64,000 bases of DNA, from positions 310,001 through 374,000 of the forward strand of contig NZ_NPKR01000005.1 of assembly GCF_008329535.1 (NCBI RefSeq). Direction: 5' to 3'. The translations under genes and the position numbers were made by a program. Below the pieces are notes generated by a model that worked only from the letters and a program-made list of their open reading frames with translations, made no database searches and was not told the DNA's origin. Positions 53,870-62,974 of the stretch are shown piece by piece (the stretch's first letter is position 1; every line of letters begins with the position of its first letter). This stretch comes from Mycolicibacterium sp. P1-18 (GTDB taxonomy: Bacteria; Actinomycetota; Actinomycetes; Mycobacteriales; Mycobacteriaceae).

Positions 53870-54836
53870 TTTTAGTCCCCTCGAAGTCGAATCTGAAGCG
53901 AACTTCCTTGAGCCCCGCAGCCGTCACCGCGCGGCGCAGGCGCACCTTGTCCTCGGCATAGAACATGAGGAAGCCGCCGCCGCCCGCGCCGATGAGCTTT
54001 CCGCCCACCGCGCCGTTGCGCAGGGCCAAGGCGTACCACTCGTCGATCCGCCCGTTGGACATCGAACCGGAGCGCTGCTTCTTGAAGTCCCAGTGAACGT
54101 TCATCAGACTGCCGAACTCGTAGAGGTCTCCCTTCTCGAGGGCATCGCGGCTCCTGAAGCCCAAATCCTTGACGAAGTGCAGGTTTTGGAGCATGTCGTC
54201 GGACTTCTTCTTGCTCTCGTCGTCCTGCTCCTTGAGTATCGACGACGCCGAGCGCGAGTATCCGGTGAAGAAGAGCAGCAGGTTGTCCTCGAGGTCGAAC
54301 AGCGTCTCGGTCGAAACCTTCAACGGGTCGGCCAGCACCTTGCCGTTCGAGCAGAAGGTGAAGCACGTCAAGCCGCCGTAGGCGGCGATGTACTGGTCCT
54401 GCTTCCCGATGGGGTCCTTCAACAGGTCCAGCTCGATGTGGCACGCCTGCTCCGCCAACTCCTCGGGGTGGACCAGGTTCTTGCGGTAGGCGTGCAGAGT
54501 CTTCAACAACGCCGTCGTGAAGCTACCCGACGAGCCGAGTCCGGTGCCGGCGGGGATGTCGGCCATGCTCGTCAACTCGAGATTCGTCTCCCGGATCTCG
54601 AGCATCCTCAACGCTTCTCGGATGATCGGGTGTTCGATCTCGTCAGCCGTCGGGACGCGCTCCATCTGCGAGTACTTGATGATGATGTCTTCGACGAAGG
54701 TCTCGTGCAGCGTCAAGTACACGTATTTGTCGATTGCGGCGGCAACCAGGAAGCCCTCGTGGTCGCGATAGTAGGACGGCAGATCGGTGCCGCCTCCACC
54801 CAGCGAGATGCGCAGCGGACTGCGGGAGATGATCAT
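53853..54836 (-). CDS. hddA: Heptose-7-phosphate 1-kinase HddA (GHMP family)
   Basis: This 327-residue GHMP kinase has MIISRSPLRISLGGGGTDLP at the N-terminus, the ATP-binding GTGLGSSGSF (about 97-106), DPIGKQDQYIAAYGG and the C-terminal GGKLIGAGGGGF. It phosphorylates the C1 position in alpha configuration, the branch point to GDP-heptose. M. tuberculosis has a related gene, hddA (Rv0115), beside gmhA and gmhB. The ATG overlaps the oxidoreductase stop by four bases (ATGA). Confidence 0.92.
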   Translation of the reverse strand: MIISRSPLRISLGGGGTDLPSYYRDHEGFLVAAAIDKYVYLTLHETFVEDIIIKYSQMERVPTADEIEHPIIREALRMLEIRETNLELTSMADIPAGTGLGSSGSFTTALLKTLHAYRKNLVHPEELAEQACHIELDLLKDPIGKQDQYIAAYGGLTCFTFCSNGKVLADPLKVSTETLFDLEDNLLLFFTGYSRSASSILKEQDDESKKKSDDMLQNLHFVKDLGFRSRDALEKGDLYEFGSLMNVHWDFKKQRSGSMSNGRIDEWYALALRNGAVGGKLIGAGGGGFLMFYAEDKVRLRRAVTAAGLKEVRFRFDFEGTKIVVAS

Positions 54837-55810
54837 GCCTTATCCGCCCGATAGATGGCGTCGACCACGGTGAGTGCCTGTAGCGCGTCGTCCAACCCTC
54901 CGCACGGAGGCGCACCGGTCTCGACGGATCGCACGAAGTCGGCGAATTCGAGCGCCCAGGACTGATCGGCGCCTGGGTACTCGTGGATGACGGTCTCGGG
55001 CGGCCCCATTTCGGGAGACATCCGATAGAACGACAATCTCTCGGTGCCGTAGCTGCCACCTAGGCCCTCGACGTGCAATTTGCCCGTCTTCCCGTACAAC
55101 TCGAACGAGAACGAGTTCTTCCATTCGGTCCAACTGACGTGAAGCCATGCCATCTGCCGTCGGGCCGTCCGCAGTGCCATGAAGCTGTTGTCGTCGACGG
55201 GCATGTCCCAGAAATAGGTGTGGGTGAAGCCGTCGACGTAGGTGAAGTCACCGAGGAACCAACGGGACAGGTCGATGAGGTGCATTCCCTGGTCCAACAG
55301 TTCGCCACCGCCCGAGATGTCCGGGTCTGCCCGCCACTCCTTGTCGTAGCCCACCCGCCCGCCATGTCCGTACCGGGCCCTGAGAAACATCAATTCGCCC
55401 ACTGCACCGTCGTCGACGTACTTCCGTGCCCGTTGAAGGGCTGGATGAAACCGATGGTTGAAGCCCACCTTGACCACCACGTTCCGTCGCCGCGCAACCT
55501 CGGTCAGCGGCCCGAGTTCGGCGGCGTTGCGGGCACCCGGCTTCTCGACGAGGACGTGTTTGCCTGCCTCCGCGGCCGCGATCGCGACGGGCGCGAGCAG
55601 ATGGTGCGGCGTACAGACGAGCACGGCGTCGACGTCGGCGCGGTCCACGGCCGCCCGCCAATCGGTGAGTACGACCGAGCCTGGCCGCAGCTCCGACACC
55701 TTCTGCGCTGCAGCGTGGTCGGCGTCTACCGCAGCCACCAGACGGTGGGTTCCCAGCAGGTTGGCTCGCTTCTGTCCGATCAACCCGCACCCGATGATCG
55801 CTACGTCCAT
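54833..55810 (-). CDS. Gfo/Idh/MocA-family oxidoreductase
   Basis: This 325-residue NAD(P)-dependent enzyme begins VAIIGCGLIGQKRA, has VLVCTPHHLLA, the lysine motif HVLVEKPGARN (EKP, the family signature) and GGGELLDQGMHLIDLSRW near the middle. Members oxidise or reduce sugar carbons. The stop overlaps hddA and one base separates it from the SDR gene upstream, so it is inside the heptose operon and may modify heptose or another nucleotide sugar. Confidence 0.87.
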   Translation of the reverse strand: MDVAIIGCGLIGQKRANLLGTHRLVAAVDADHAAAQKVSELRPGSVVLTDWRAAVDRADVDAVLVCTPHHLLAPVAIAAAEAGKHVLVEKPGARNAAELGPLTEVARRRNVVVKVGFNHRFHPALQRARKYVDDGAVGELMFLRARYGHGGRVGYDKEWRADPDISGGGELLDQGMHLIDLSRWFLGDFTYVDGFTHTYFWDMPVDDNSFMALRTARRQMAWLHVSWTEWKNSFSFELYGKTGKLHVEGLGGSYGTERLSFYRMSPEMGPPETVIHEYPGADQSWALEFADFVRSVETGAPPCGGLDDALQALTVVDAIYRADKA

Positions 55811-55811
55811 C

Positions 55812-56675
55812 TCAACCCCATGCCTGGCCTCTGTCCTTCGGGACGATGCGGCGCAGCGTGTAGATGTCGGTGCCCTCGAGCTGCGCCGCGCGGTCCGGCA
55901 TGTCCTCCCACGGATCCCAGACGGCGCTGAGAAGCCTGCCAGTCAATCCATCCGATGCCGCCGAGGCCAGGAACACGCACAGCGCCGCGCCCCTAGCCAG
56001 CGGCGCACCACCGTCTTCCTTCTGCTTGAGCGACCTGTCGTAGAAGTCGGCTCCCACGCGGTCCGGCCCGGCCTTGAGGACTTCGTCGAGCAAGCGCGTG
56101 TTGAGAGCGCCGGGCGCTACGGCATTCACGTCGATGCCGTCATGCCGCAGCTCCTCGGCCAGGGTCTCGGTGAATCGGACCACCGCGGCCTTGGATGCCG
56201 CGTACGCACTCATGCGTGGAAGTGGCGCCGTGGCGCCGCCGCCCGAGAGGTTGACGATCTTTCCCCGTCCCGCTGTCTTCATGTGCGGCAGGGCCGCTCG
56301 GCAGCACAGCACGGTCCCCATCAAGTTGATCTCGACGGCCCTGACCCATTCCGCCCAATCCACGTCCTCGGTCGGCCCCATCGGCCCGTAGACGCCCGCG
56401 TTGTTGACCAAGATGTCGAGTCCGCCGAAGGAGTCGACTGCCGCCTGCACCACACGCTCTGCGTCATCGGCACTGGAGACGTCCGCCACCGCCCCGTGGA
56501 TTCGTCGATCCGGCGTGGCGGTCGACGAGAGTGACGCAACTGCCGCGTCCAACGCCTCTTCGCCTCTCGCGCAGATCATCACGTCGGCCCCTTCGGCCAC
56601 CAGGGCTTCGGCCACGGCCAGGCCGAAGCCCTGGCTGGCTCCCGTCACCACGGCCGTGCGACCCGCCAGCTTCAT
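55812..56675 (-). CDS. Short-chain dehydrogenase/reductase
   Basis: This 287-residue SDR has the coenzyme loop VVTGASQGFGLAVAEAL, NNAG, and the active-site YAASK after NLSGGG; the 40-residue tail after GLTGRLLSAVWDPWED is longer than in many. The ATG at 56675 overlaps the UGD-like stop (ATGA). The frame extends upstream but as a shadow. Its sugar or lipid substrate is not known; the neighbours point to a nucleotide sugar or sugar intermediate. Confidence 0.86.
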   Translation of the reverse strand: MKLAGRTAVVTGASQGFGLAVAEALVAEGADVMICARGEEALDAAVASLSSTATPDRRIHGAVADVSSADDAERVVQAAVDSFGGLDILVNNAGVYGPMGPTEDVDWAEWVRAVEINLMGTVLCCRAALPHMKTAGRGKIVNLSGGGATAPLPRMSAYAASKAAVVRFTETLAEELRHDGIDVNAVAPGALNTRLLDEVLKAGPDRVGADFYDRSLKQKEDGGAPLARGAALCVFLASAASDGLTGRLLSAVWDPWEDMPDRAAQLEGTDIYTLRRIVPKDRGQAWG

Positions 56676-57967
56676 CGCGGAACCCCGACCGCGTCGTAGG
56701 CCACACGAGAGTCGGCACCCAGCGTGTCTCGCAGGAAGCCGTTGGGATCCACGACGATTGGTTGCCGCATTCCGTCGACGACCTCCTCGACGTCGAGCTG
56801 CCGATATTCGGGCCACTCGGTGGCCACGAGAAGGGCATCCAAACCCTTGAGGACGTCCGACGCGGAGTCGGCCAAGCGGATCTCGTCACGCAGGCCGACG
56901 GGTAGCGCGTGCACCGCAGGATCGTGGGCGTGGACGACTACACCCTGGGCGGCCAACCACAGACACGTCTCGACGGCGCTGGACCGCCGCAGGGTGTTGG
57001 TGCCGGGCTTGTAGGTGAGTCCGAGCACGCCCACCGTCTTGCCCTCGAGGTCGCACAACCGCTCCAGGAGCCGGCCGCCGGCCCATTGCTTGTGCGCTTC
57101 GTTCGCCGCCCTCACGCCGTCCACCAACGGCGTCGGGCGGTCTACCCGTCGGCCGATGTCCGAGAGGAATCCCAGGTCTCGCGCCAAGGTGCCACCCGCG
57201 ATGGCCGCTCCGGGAGCCAGATACGCCCGGTGCCCGATGCGGGATTCGGTCTTCAGTCCTCGCTCGACGTCCTTGGCGTCGGCTCCGACCTTCTCGCAGA
57301 GGGTCGACAGCTCGTTCATGAACGCGATGGACGTGGCGAGGAAGGCGTTGATGGCGTGCTTGGTCATCTCGGCAGCCTCGACGGACATCCACTCGATGCG
57401 ATCGGTGATCGGATCCAGCAGTGCCGATGCACGGCGTCGAGCGGCTTCGGATCGAATGCCGACCACGATGCGGTCGGGGGAGGTGAACACGTCGATCGCC
57501 CGTCCCAGGCGAAGGTTCTCGGGCGAATATGCAAACGTGACGTCGCTGTCGGGGGCGCGACGGCGGAGGTACTCCTCCAATCCCGCCGTTGCGCCCACCG
57601 GCAACTGGGAGGACACCAGGACCATCGCGCCGGGCTCGACGTAGTCGAGTACGGCCTTGACCCGCTCCTCGACGAAGAGGGTGTCGGCCCGGTCGTCCTC
57701 GTCGACCGGCGTGTCGAACGCTACCCACAGCACCGCCGCATCACGCAGCGCCGCGACGGGGTCGGTCGTGAAGTGCAGACGACCGGCTGCCACACCCGCC
57801 GTCACCAGGTCGACGAGTCCCGGCTCCAGAACCGGCGGCTCACCACGGGTCAACGCGCGCACGACGTCCCCGTCGTCGTCCAATCCGGTGACGTCGTGGC
57901 CGGCATGGGCGAGGCAAGCCGCCGTGACTACGCCGAGGTGCCACATCCCCTGCACGCAAACCTTCAT
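56672..57967 (-). CDS. UDP-glucose/GDP-mannose-dehydrogenase-like protein without catalytic Cys
   Basis: This 431-residue protein has the three-domain layout of nucleotide-sugar dehydrogenases: the NAD loop GMWHLGVVTAACLA (usual GLGYVG changed), YSPENLRLGRAI, EMTKHAINAFLATSIAFMNE and LGLTYKPGTNT. The active-site loop that usually reads GG(S/T)CFPKD is AGGTLARDL (about 257-265), with no cysteine (Thr260 by gapless alignment). The standard two-step oxidation to a uronate through a thiohemiacetal is therefore unlikely; a two-electron change or a binding role is possible. Confidence 0.86.
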   Translation of the reverse strand: MKVCVQGMWHLGVVTAACLAHAGHDVTGLDDDGDVVRALTRGEPPVLEPGLVDLVTAGVAAGRLHFTTDPVAALRDAAVLWVAFDTPVDEDDRADTLFVEERVKAVLDYVEPGAMVLVSSQLPVGATAGLEEYLRRRAPDSDVTFAYSPENLRLGRAIDVFTSPDRIVVGIRSEAARRRASALLDPITDRIEWMSVEAAEMTKHAINAFLATSIAFMNELSTLCEKVGADAKDVERGLKTESRIGHRAYLAPGAAIAGGTLARDLGFLSDIGRRVDRPTPLVDGVRAANEAHKQWAGGRLLERLCDLEGKTVGVLGLTYKPGTNTLRRSSAVETCLWLAAQGVVVHAHDPAVHALPVGLRDEIRLADSASDVLKGLDALLVATEWPEYRQLDVEEVVDGMRQPIVVDPNGFLRDTLGADSRVAYDAVGVPR

Positions 57968-58920
57968 GTCCGCACCGTCAGCACTGACGGGTGGTCCTGG
58001 AGATAGGACAGGGTGCGAAGGATCCCCTCGCGAATGTCGAGCGTCGGCTCCCAGCCAAGCGAACGAATCTTGCTGGTGTCGAGGAAGATGAACGGATTGT
58101 CACCAATCCAGCCGCGTTCACCACCGGAATAGATCTTCGTCGGAGACAACCCCAGCGCGGTCGTGATCCACCCGATCGAATCGTCGACGGCACAGTATTC
58201 GTCGGTTCCCAGGTTGTAGACGTTGACCCGTTCCTGCGCCTTCTCCAGTGCCAGGAACACCGCGGAGATGCAGTCCTGAACGTAGAGGTAGGACTTGCGC
58301 TGCCTGCCGTCGCCGAGGACGGCTAGCTCCGCCGGGTCGTCCAGCAGCTTCCGGTAGAAGTCGAACACGTGGCCGTGGGTGTACCGCTCCCCCAGGATCG
58401 AGACGAAGCGAAAGATCCAGGCCTGCATTCCAAAGCCTTCGCAATAGGCGGAGATCAAGCCCTCGCCGGCCAGTTTGGACGCCCCGTAGAGAGAGGTCTG
58501 CAGGGGAAAGGGACACGTCTCGGGTGTCGGCACGATCGGCGCCTCCCCGTAGACCGAGCCGGTCGAGCTGAAGACGATCTTGGCTATCCCGTTGCGGCGC
58601 ATCGCCTCGAGGACGTTGTACGTGGCGATGGTGTTCTGCTCGAGATCACGACGGGGATGCTGCGTCCCGAAGCGAACGTCTGCATTGGCAGCCAGGTGAA
58701 AGACCGTGTCGGCACCGTTCATCGCGGCTTCCAACGTCGGCTCGTCGAGCAGGTCCCCGTGAACGAACTCGAACAGCGGACTCGTGTGCGCGTCAGCGAG
58801 GAACACCTCGACGCCGGTGGACAGGTTGTCGTAGGCGACCACTTCGTCGCCGCGCGCCAACAGGCGGTCCACCAGGTTGCTGCCGATGAAGCCTGCGCCT
58901 CCGGTCACGAACGCCTTCAT
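57964..58920 (-). CDS. NAD-dependent nucleotide-sugar epimerase/dehydratase
   Basis: This 318-residue extended SDR has VTGGAGFIGSNLVDRLLARG, VFHLAANADV, SSTGSVYGEA and YGASKLAGE with the Tyr-Lys pair, then RFVSILGERYTHGHV and NLGTDEYCAVDDSI. It resembles UDP-glucose 4-epimerases and related heptose/hexose epimerases. Its stop overlaps the UGD-like start (ATGA). The ATG follows GGGGGG. A role on the heptose or on a partner sugar is inferred. Confidence 0.88.
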   Translation of the reverse strand: MKAFVTGGAGFIGSNLVDRLLARGDEVVAYDNLSTGVEVFLADAHTSPLFEFVHGDLLDEPTLEAAMNGADTVFHLAANADVRFGTQHPRRDLEQNTIATYNVLEAMRRNGIAKIVFSSTGSVYGEAPIVPTPETCPFPLQTSLYGASKLAGEGLISAYCEGFGMQAWIFRFVSILGERYTHGHVFDFYRKLLDDPAELAVLGDGRQRKSYLYVQDCISAVFLALEKAQERVNVYNLGTDEYCAVDDSIGWITTALGLSPTKIYSGGERGWIGDNPFIFLDTSKIRSLGWEPTLDIREGILRTLSYLQDHPSVLTVRT

Positions 58921-58945
58921 CGCCCATTCCCCCCACCGGCTGGGC

Positions 58946-60085
58946 TCAGCACGCGATTCCCCCTCGCGCCGCGGCCCTCTCGAGTACCTCGAGGGTCTCG
59001 TGTGCAGCCTTCGCCCAGGAGAATTCGCCGACGCGCTCCTTGCCCAGGCGCACCAGCTCCGCTCGGCGGAGCGGCTCGCCGATGACGACGGTCAGACCGC
59101 GGGCAATGGATTCCGGACTGAGTGGGTCGACCATTTCGGCGGCGTCGCCGACGACTTCCGGCAGACTCGACGCCTCTGCAGCCACCACCGGACAGCCCAA
59201 CGCCATGGCCTCGAGAACGGGCAGACCGAACGTCTCGTAGAGCGAGGGCATCACGAACACGTCTGCGGCACGGTAGAATTCCTCGAGATCGCCTTGCGAC
59301 ACGCGGCCTGGTAGGCGGACGGAATCATCAACTCCGAGGGCACGAGCGTGGCCGACGACGTCGGCGACGGTCAGCCCGGGTGTGTCACCGCCGACGATGA
59401 CGAGCTCGTGCGGAAGACCGGCGTCCTTCACGATGCGGAAGGCGTCGACGAGCCGCAAGAGATTCTTGTAGGGATAGAAGGCCGAGACGCACAGAATGTA
59501 TGGCCGCCGGCCGGCTGGCGGAGGGGCGCTCTGCTCGTCCGTCGAAAAGAAGACGCCGTGAAGCACGGCGTGAACCTTGGCGGGATCGGGCTTCAGCCAA
59601 CGGATCACGTCCTGGCGCGAGTGCTCGGAGACCGTGATCACCGCATCGGCTGCGCGCACGGCGCTGGCCACACCCATGCGTAGATAGTGGCGCTGGAGAA
59701 ATCCGTACGCCTCCGGAACGAATTGGAACTGCGTCGACTGGACCACCACCGCAGACGGCATTCCCAGGTTGGGCGGCAGAGTGTTGCAGAGGCCCAGGAA
59801 GACGTCACACCCCGCACGACGGATGGCGGCGGGATACGCGGTCCGTTCGTAGATGACCCGTTGCACACGGCTTTTGGGGACCGACCGCAGAGGCACGACT
59901 TTGAGGCGTGGATCGGTTGGGATGTCGAACACGGTATTCCAGTCGGGTGTCAACAACGTGAACTGGTGATCGGGAGACGCCGCCAGCATCTCGGTGACGA
60001 GGCTCTCCAGGTATTTCCGCATCCCCCCCTTGCCTCCTGGGGCCGTGGAGGTGCCAGGCGAGACGTTGTCGATGGCAATCCTCAT
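58946..60085 (-). CDS. Glycosyltransferase, GT4
   Basis: This 379-residue protein has GGKGGMRKYLESLV, FYPYKNLLRLVDAFRIV and PSLYETFGLPVLEAMALGCP, with the E-x7-E donor motif intact. It is the first clearly coding gene of the heptose operon and starts with ATG at 60085, likely transferring a nucleotide sugar such as the GDP-heptose. Upstream lies a 1.1-kb gene-poor stretch that must hold the promoter. Confidence 0.9.
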   Translation of the reverse strand: MRIAIDNVSPGTSTAPGGKGGMRKYLESLVTEMLAASPDHQFTLLTPDWNTVFDIPTDPRLKVVPLRSVPKSRVQRVIYERTAYPAAIRRAGCDVFLGLCNTLPPNLGMPSAVVVQSTQFQFVPEAYGFLQRHYLRMGVASAVRAADAVITVSEHSRQDVIRWLKPDPAKVHAVLHGVFFSTDEQSAPPPAGRRPYILCVSAFYPYKNLLRLVDAFRIVKDAGLPHELVIVGGDTPGLTVADVVGHARALGVDDSVRLPGRVSQGDLEEFYRAADVFVMPSLYETFGLPVLEAMALGCPVVAAEASSLPEVVGDAAEMVDPLSPESIARGLTVVIGEPLRRAELVRLGKERVGEFSWAKAAHETLEVLERAAARGGIAC

Positions 60086-61227
60086 CGGATCGGCTCGTCA
60101 GGGCCCGTGTTCACGGGGTGCACCATGGCCTCAAGCAAACTGACACGCTCCTTCTCGCCCGTCGGCAATCGCTCTCCCCAACGCGTCGATTGTGTGTCTA
60201 TCACAAACAAAACCCGGGCATGCGGGGTCGAACACATCAGTCGTCGATTCGTGCTTCCGGCGTCTCCGATGGAACCGCTCGTCGTGTTGTCCACGACATC
60301 GTCGGCGACTCTTGCGCAGCGCGTCACATTCGCAACCAAATCCCACTGAGCGGGCCACGCTACGGGGTAATCGAGACTCTGCGAAGTGCGGTCATTCGTC
60401 GCTCCACGAACGACGTCGAGAACCAACCCATTGGCTTCGTTTCGTCAGCACGCGAGCCATTCGAGCACAACGTCGTAATTAGGTCACCACACCGACGGGA
60501 TCATGCAATACTTCCGCGCAGAACAGACACCGCTCGCCCATTGATCCGCCAATCGAGGTATCTCCGTGCGTTTCGAGAGAACGTGATCGCCGCGTCACGC
60601 CGGACGCATGACCATCGCGCCGACCCCTCCAGCCAGTTAACCCCGCTCGGCACCGGGCGCCAATCGTGTGAGACGCGTCCGGACCCGGTGTCAGACCTCG
60701 TCTCGGCCTGGCGTCGAGACGGCAAAGAGAAGCTCGGTGATCGCTATTGCCTGCTAGCGGGGTCATCGACGTGCGGCGAGCCCGACGACCATGACACCCT
60801 CACGTGGCGCACCGCGCCGTGCGTCGACCGAGCACGAGCGTGGGTTCAGCAAACTGTCGGTACCCCGTCATGAACGACGCTCTGCCCCCCGTGCGCGCCA
60901 CGTCCTCATACCGTCGTCGGAAGGTGGACGTTATTCTTCACCGCCCATGTAACTGCCATGAGTTCGCCAGTTCAGCGAATGGCGGGAAATCGCAGTCGTG
61001 GATACCGGTATTGCAATGCAAACCCGTGTCAACGCAATCGACGGCGCAACGTCGACGTAGTCGGGGGATGCGAACTCATATGGAACGGCGTCTGGAATCC
61101 CGTCGCCACGATCGAATGCCGCCTGAGCTGCGCTTTCATCTCGACTACCGCCTAACGCAGGTGGCGACGCCCAGGCTCGCCAGCACGCTGACATCCGGGT
61201 CTCGTACTCTCTGGATAGGGAAAGTCC
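60086..61227. other. 1.1-kb stretch without a recognisable gene
   Basis: Open frames here (for example 60118-60873 plus, 60804-61247 plus and 60082-60426 minus) show no family motif and low protein-like character. A minus-strand frame ending at 60082 overlaps the glycosyltransferase ATG by ATGA, which may be chance. The region must carry promoters for the heptose operon and for the methyltransferase gene, and could include a decayed gene. Confidence 0.5.
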
Positions 61228-61914
61228 ATGCGCGAAGTCTCCTATGAACGTCAGACGCTCGATCACCCGAATCCCGTTGCGCGCTTTGCCCATCGCGCGC
61301 GTATGCGACGATCCACGCGACTGATCCAGCCATATCTGACAGGGTCGGCCACCCTGCTCGACTACGGGTGCGGGCAGGGCCGATTCCTCAGCGAACTGGC
61401 ACCCCAGTTCACGGGCCAACCAATTACCCTTCTCGGATACGATCCGCATCAAAGTGCGCAATTCGACGGATACCGCGTCGTATCGGACCCGGGAAAGGTT
61501 CCCCTGGCGACGGTGGACGTCATTACTAGCCTTGAAGTATGTGAACACTTGTCGAACGCGGAAATGGCGGAATTCGTCGATTTCTCCGACAAAGTCCTGG
61601 CTCCGCATGGACGGCTGTTGGTGTCCGTTCCCATAATGACGGGGCCGGCGCTGCTGGCAAAGGAGCTCAGCAGGACCATCCTGCTTCACCGTCGCACCGA
61701 TTACGCGGCGCGCGACCTCGTGAAGGCGGCGCTGCTCGGAAGCGCGACGCCACGTGCCGACGACATCAAGGCATCGCACCGGGGCTTCGACTGGCGCGGT
61801 GTACTCGCCCAGCTTCTCGAGACTTTCGCCCTGGAGCACACGGAGTTCTCGCCGCTGCCGTTCAAGCACTGGTACGGCCAGAGCCAGGTAATCATGCTCT
61901 TCACCAAGAAATGA
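61228..61914 (+). CDS. Class I SAM-dependent methyltransferase
   Basis: This 228-residue protein has [17 protein letters not shown] as SAM motif [13 protein letters not shown] as motif [20 protein letters not shown] and [10 protein letters not shown]. It likely methylates a sugar, perhaps the heptose or deoxyheptose. The ATG has GGGAAAG before it. It ends 22 bases before the dehydratase on the same strand. Confidence 0.87.
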   Translation: MREVSYERQTLDHPNPVARFAHRARMRRSTRLIQPYLTGSATLLDYGCGQGRFLSELAPQFTGQPITLLGYDPHQSAQFDGYRVVSDPGKVPLATVDVITSLEVCEHLSNAEMAEFVDFSDKVLAPHGRLLVSVPIMTGPALLAKELSRTILLHRRTDYAARDLVKAALLGSATPRADDIKASHRGFDWRGVLAQLLETFALEHTEFSPLPFKHWYGQSQVIMLFTKK

Positions 61915-61936
61915 CCGCACCCAATCCGGTTCGCTC

Positions 61937-62962
61937 ATGACGAAACGTGCTCTCATCACCGGTATTACGGGGCAGGACGGTTCGTATTTGGCCGAGTTGT
62001 TGCTGGGCAAGGGCTACGAGGTGCACGGCATCATCCGACGCGCGTCGACTTTCAACACCTCCCGCATCGACCATCTCTACGTCGACCCACATTCGCCGAC
62101 CGCCAATCTGTTTCTGCACTATGGCGATCTGAGCGACGGAGGTCGCCTGGCCACGTTGCTCGCCGAACTCCGACCCGACGAGGTGTACAACCTCGCTGCT
62201 CAATCCCACGTGCGCGTCTCGTTCGACGAGCCGGAGCACACGGCCGACACGACCGGAACGGGAACGATTCGGTTGTTGGAGGCCGTCCGGTTGTCTGGCA
62301 TCCAAACTCGCTTCTATCAAGCCTCGTCCTCCGAGATGTTCGGCGCGACACCACCTCCCCAGGACGAGGGCACGCCGTTTCATCCCCGATCTCCGTATGC
62401 GGCCGCCAAACTCTACGGCTATTGGATCACCAGGAATTATCGCGAGGCCTACGACCTCTTTGCCACCAACGGCATCCTGTTCAACCATGAATCTCCCCGG
62501 CGCGGTGAAACGTTCGTCACCCGGAAGGTGACTCGCGCCGTCGCCGCCATCAAGGCGGGCGAACAGAAGTACCTCTACATGGGTAATCTCGATTCGGTGC
62601 GGGACTGGGGTTATGCCGCCGAGTACGTCGAGGGGATGTGGCGAATGCTCCAGTGCGACAAGCCCGACGACTACGTACTCGCCACGGGAGTGGGCATCAC
62701 GGTTCGGGAGTTCGTCCAGGTCGCCTTCGACCACGCCGGCCTCGACTGGGAGGACCACGTTCGCATCGACGAGAGGTACTTCCGTCCCACCGAGGTCGAC
62801 GCGCTGATTGGCGACGCGTCGCGCGCGAGATCGGAATTGGGTTGGGAGCCGACTCTCGACGGCCGAGATCTCGCCCGTCTGATGGTCGACGCCGACGTGG
62901 CGGCGCTCGACTGTTCCGGACGCAGGTGGATTGACAAGGTGCAGTTGACATCCTGGCGTTGA
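61937..62962 (+). CDS. gmd: GDP-mannose 4,6-dehydratase homologue
   Basis: This 341-residue extended SDR has [42 protein letters not shown] (Ser, Glu) and [19 protein letters not shown] (Tyr-Lys), then [20 protein letters not shown], all typical of Gmd. Gmd makes GDP-4-keto-6-deoxymannose. In 6-deoxyheptose pathways the homologue DmhA acts on GDP-heptose instead, and the position beside GDP-heptose genes allows either. It is convergent with the last gene. Confidence 0.92.
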   Translation: MTKRALITGITGQDGSYLAELLLGKGYEVHGIIRRASTFNTSRIDHLYVDPHSPTANLFLHYGDLSDGGRLATLLAELRPDEVYNLAAQSHVRVSFDEPEHTADTTGTGTIRLLEAVRLSGIQTRFYQASSSEMFGATPPPQDEGTPFHPRSPYAAAKLYGYWITRNYREAYDLFATNGILFNHESPRRGETFVTRKVTRAVAAIKAGEQKYLYMGNLDSVRDWGYAAEYVEGMWRMLQCDKPDDYVLATGVGITVREFVQVAFDHAGLDWEDHVRIDERYFRPTEVDALIGDASRARSELGWEPTLDGRDLARLMVDADVAALDCSGRRWIDKVQLTSWR

Positions 62963-62974
62963 GCCCCTCGCCGA

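Noticed and set aside
60118..60873. Plus-strand open frame of 251 codons in the gene-poor stretch
   Set aside because: Residue composition is irregular (many Arg, His, Cys, Trp) and no motif is visible. I do not call it a gene, but list the stretch as open.
60931..62010. Minus-strand open frame of 359 codons
   Set aside because: Its first part is antisense to the methyltransferase and the start of the dehydratase. The last 100 codons look slightly more protein-like but match nothing I know.
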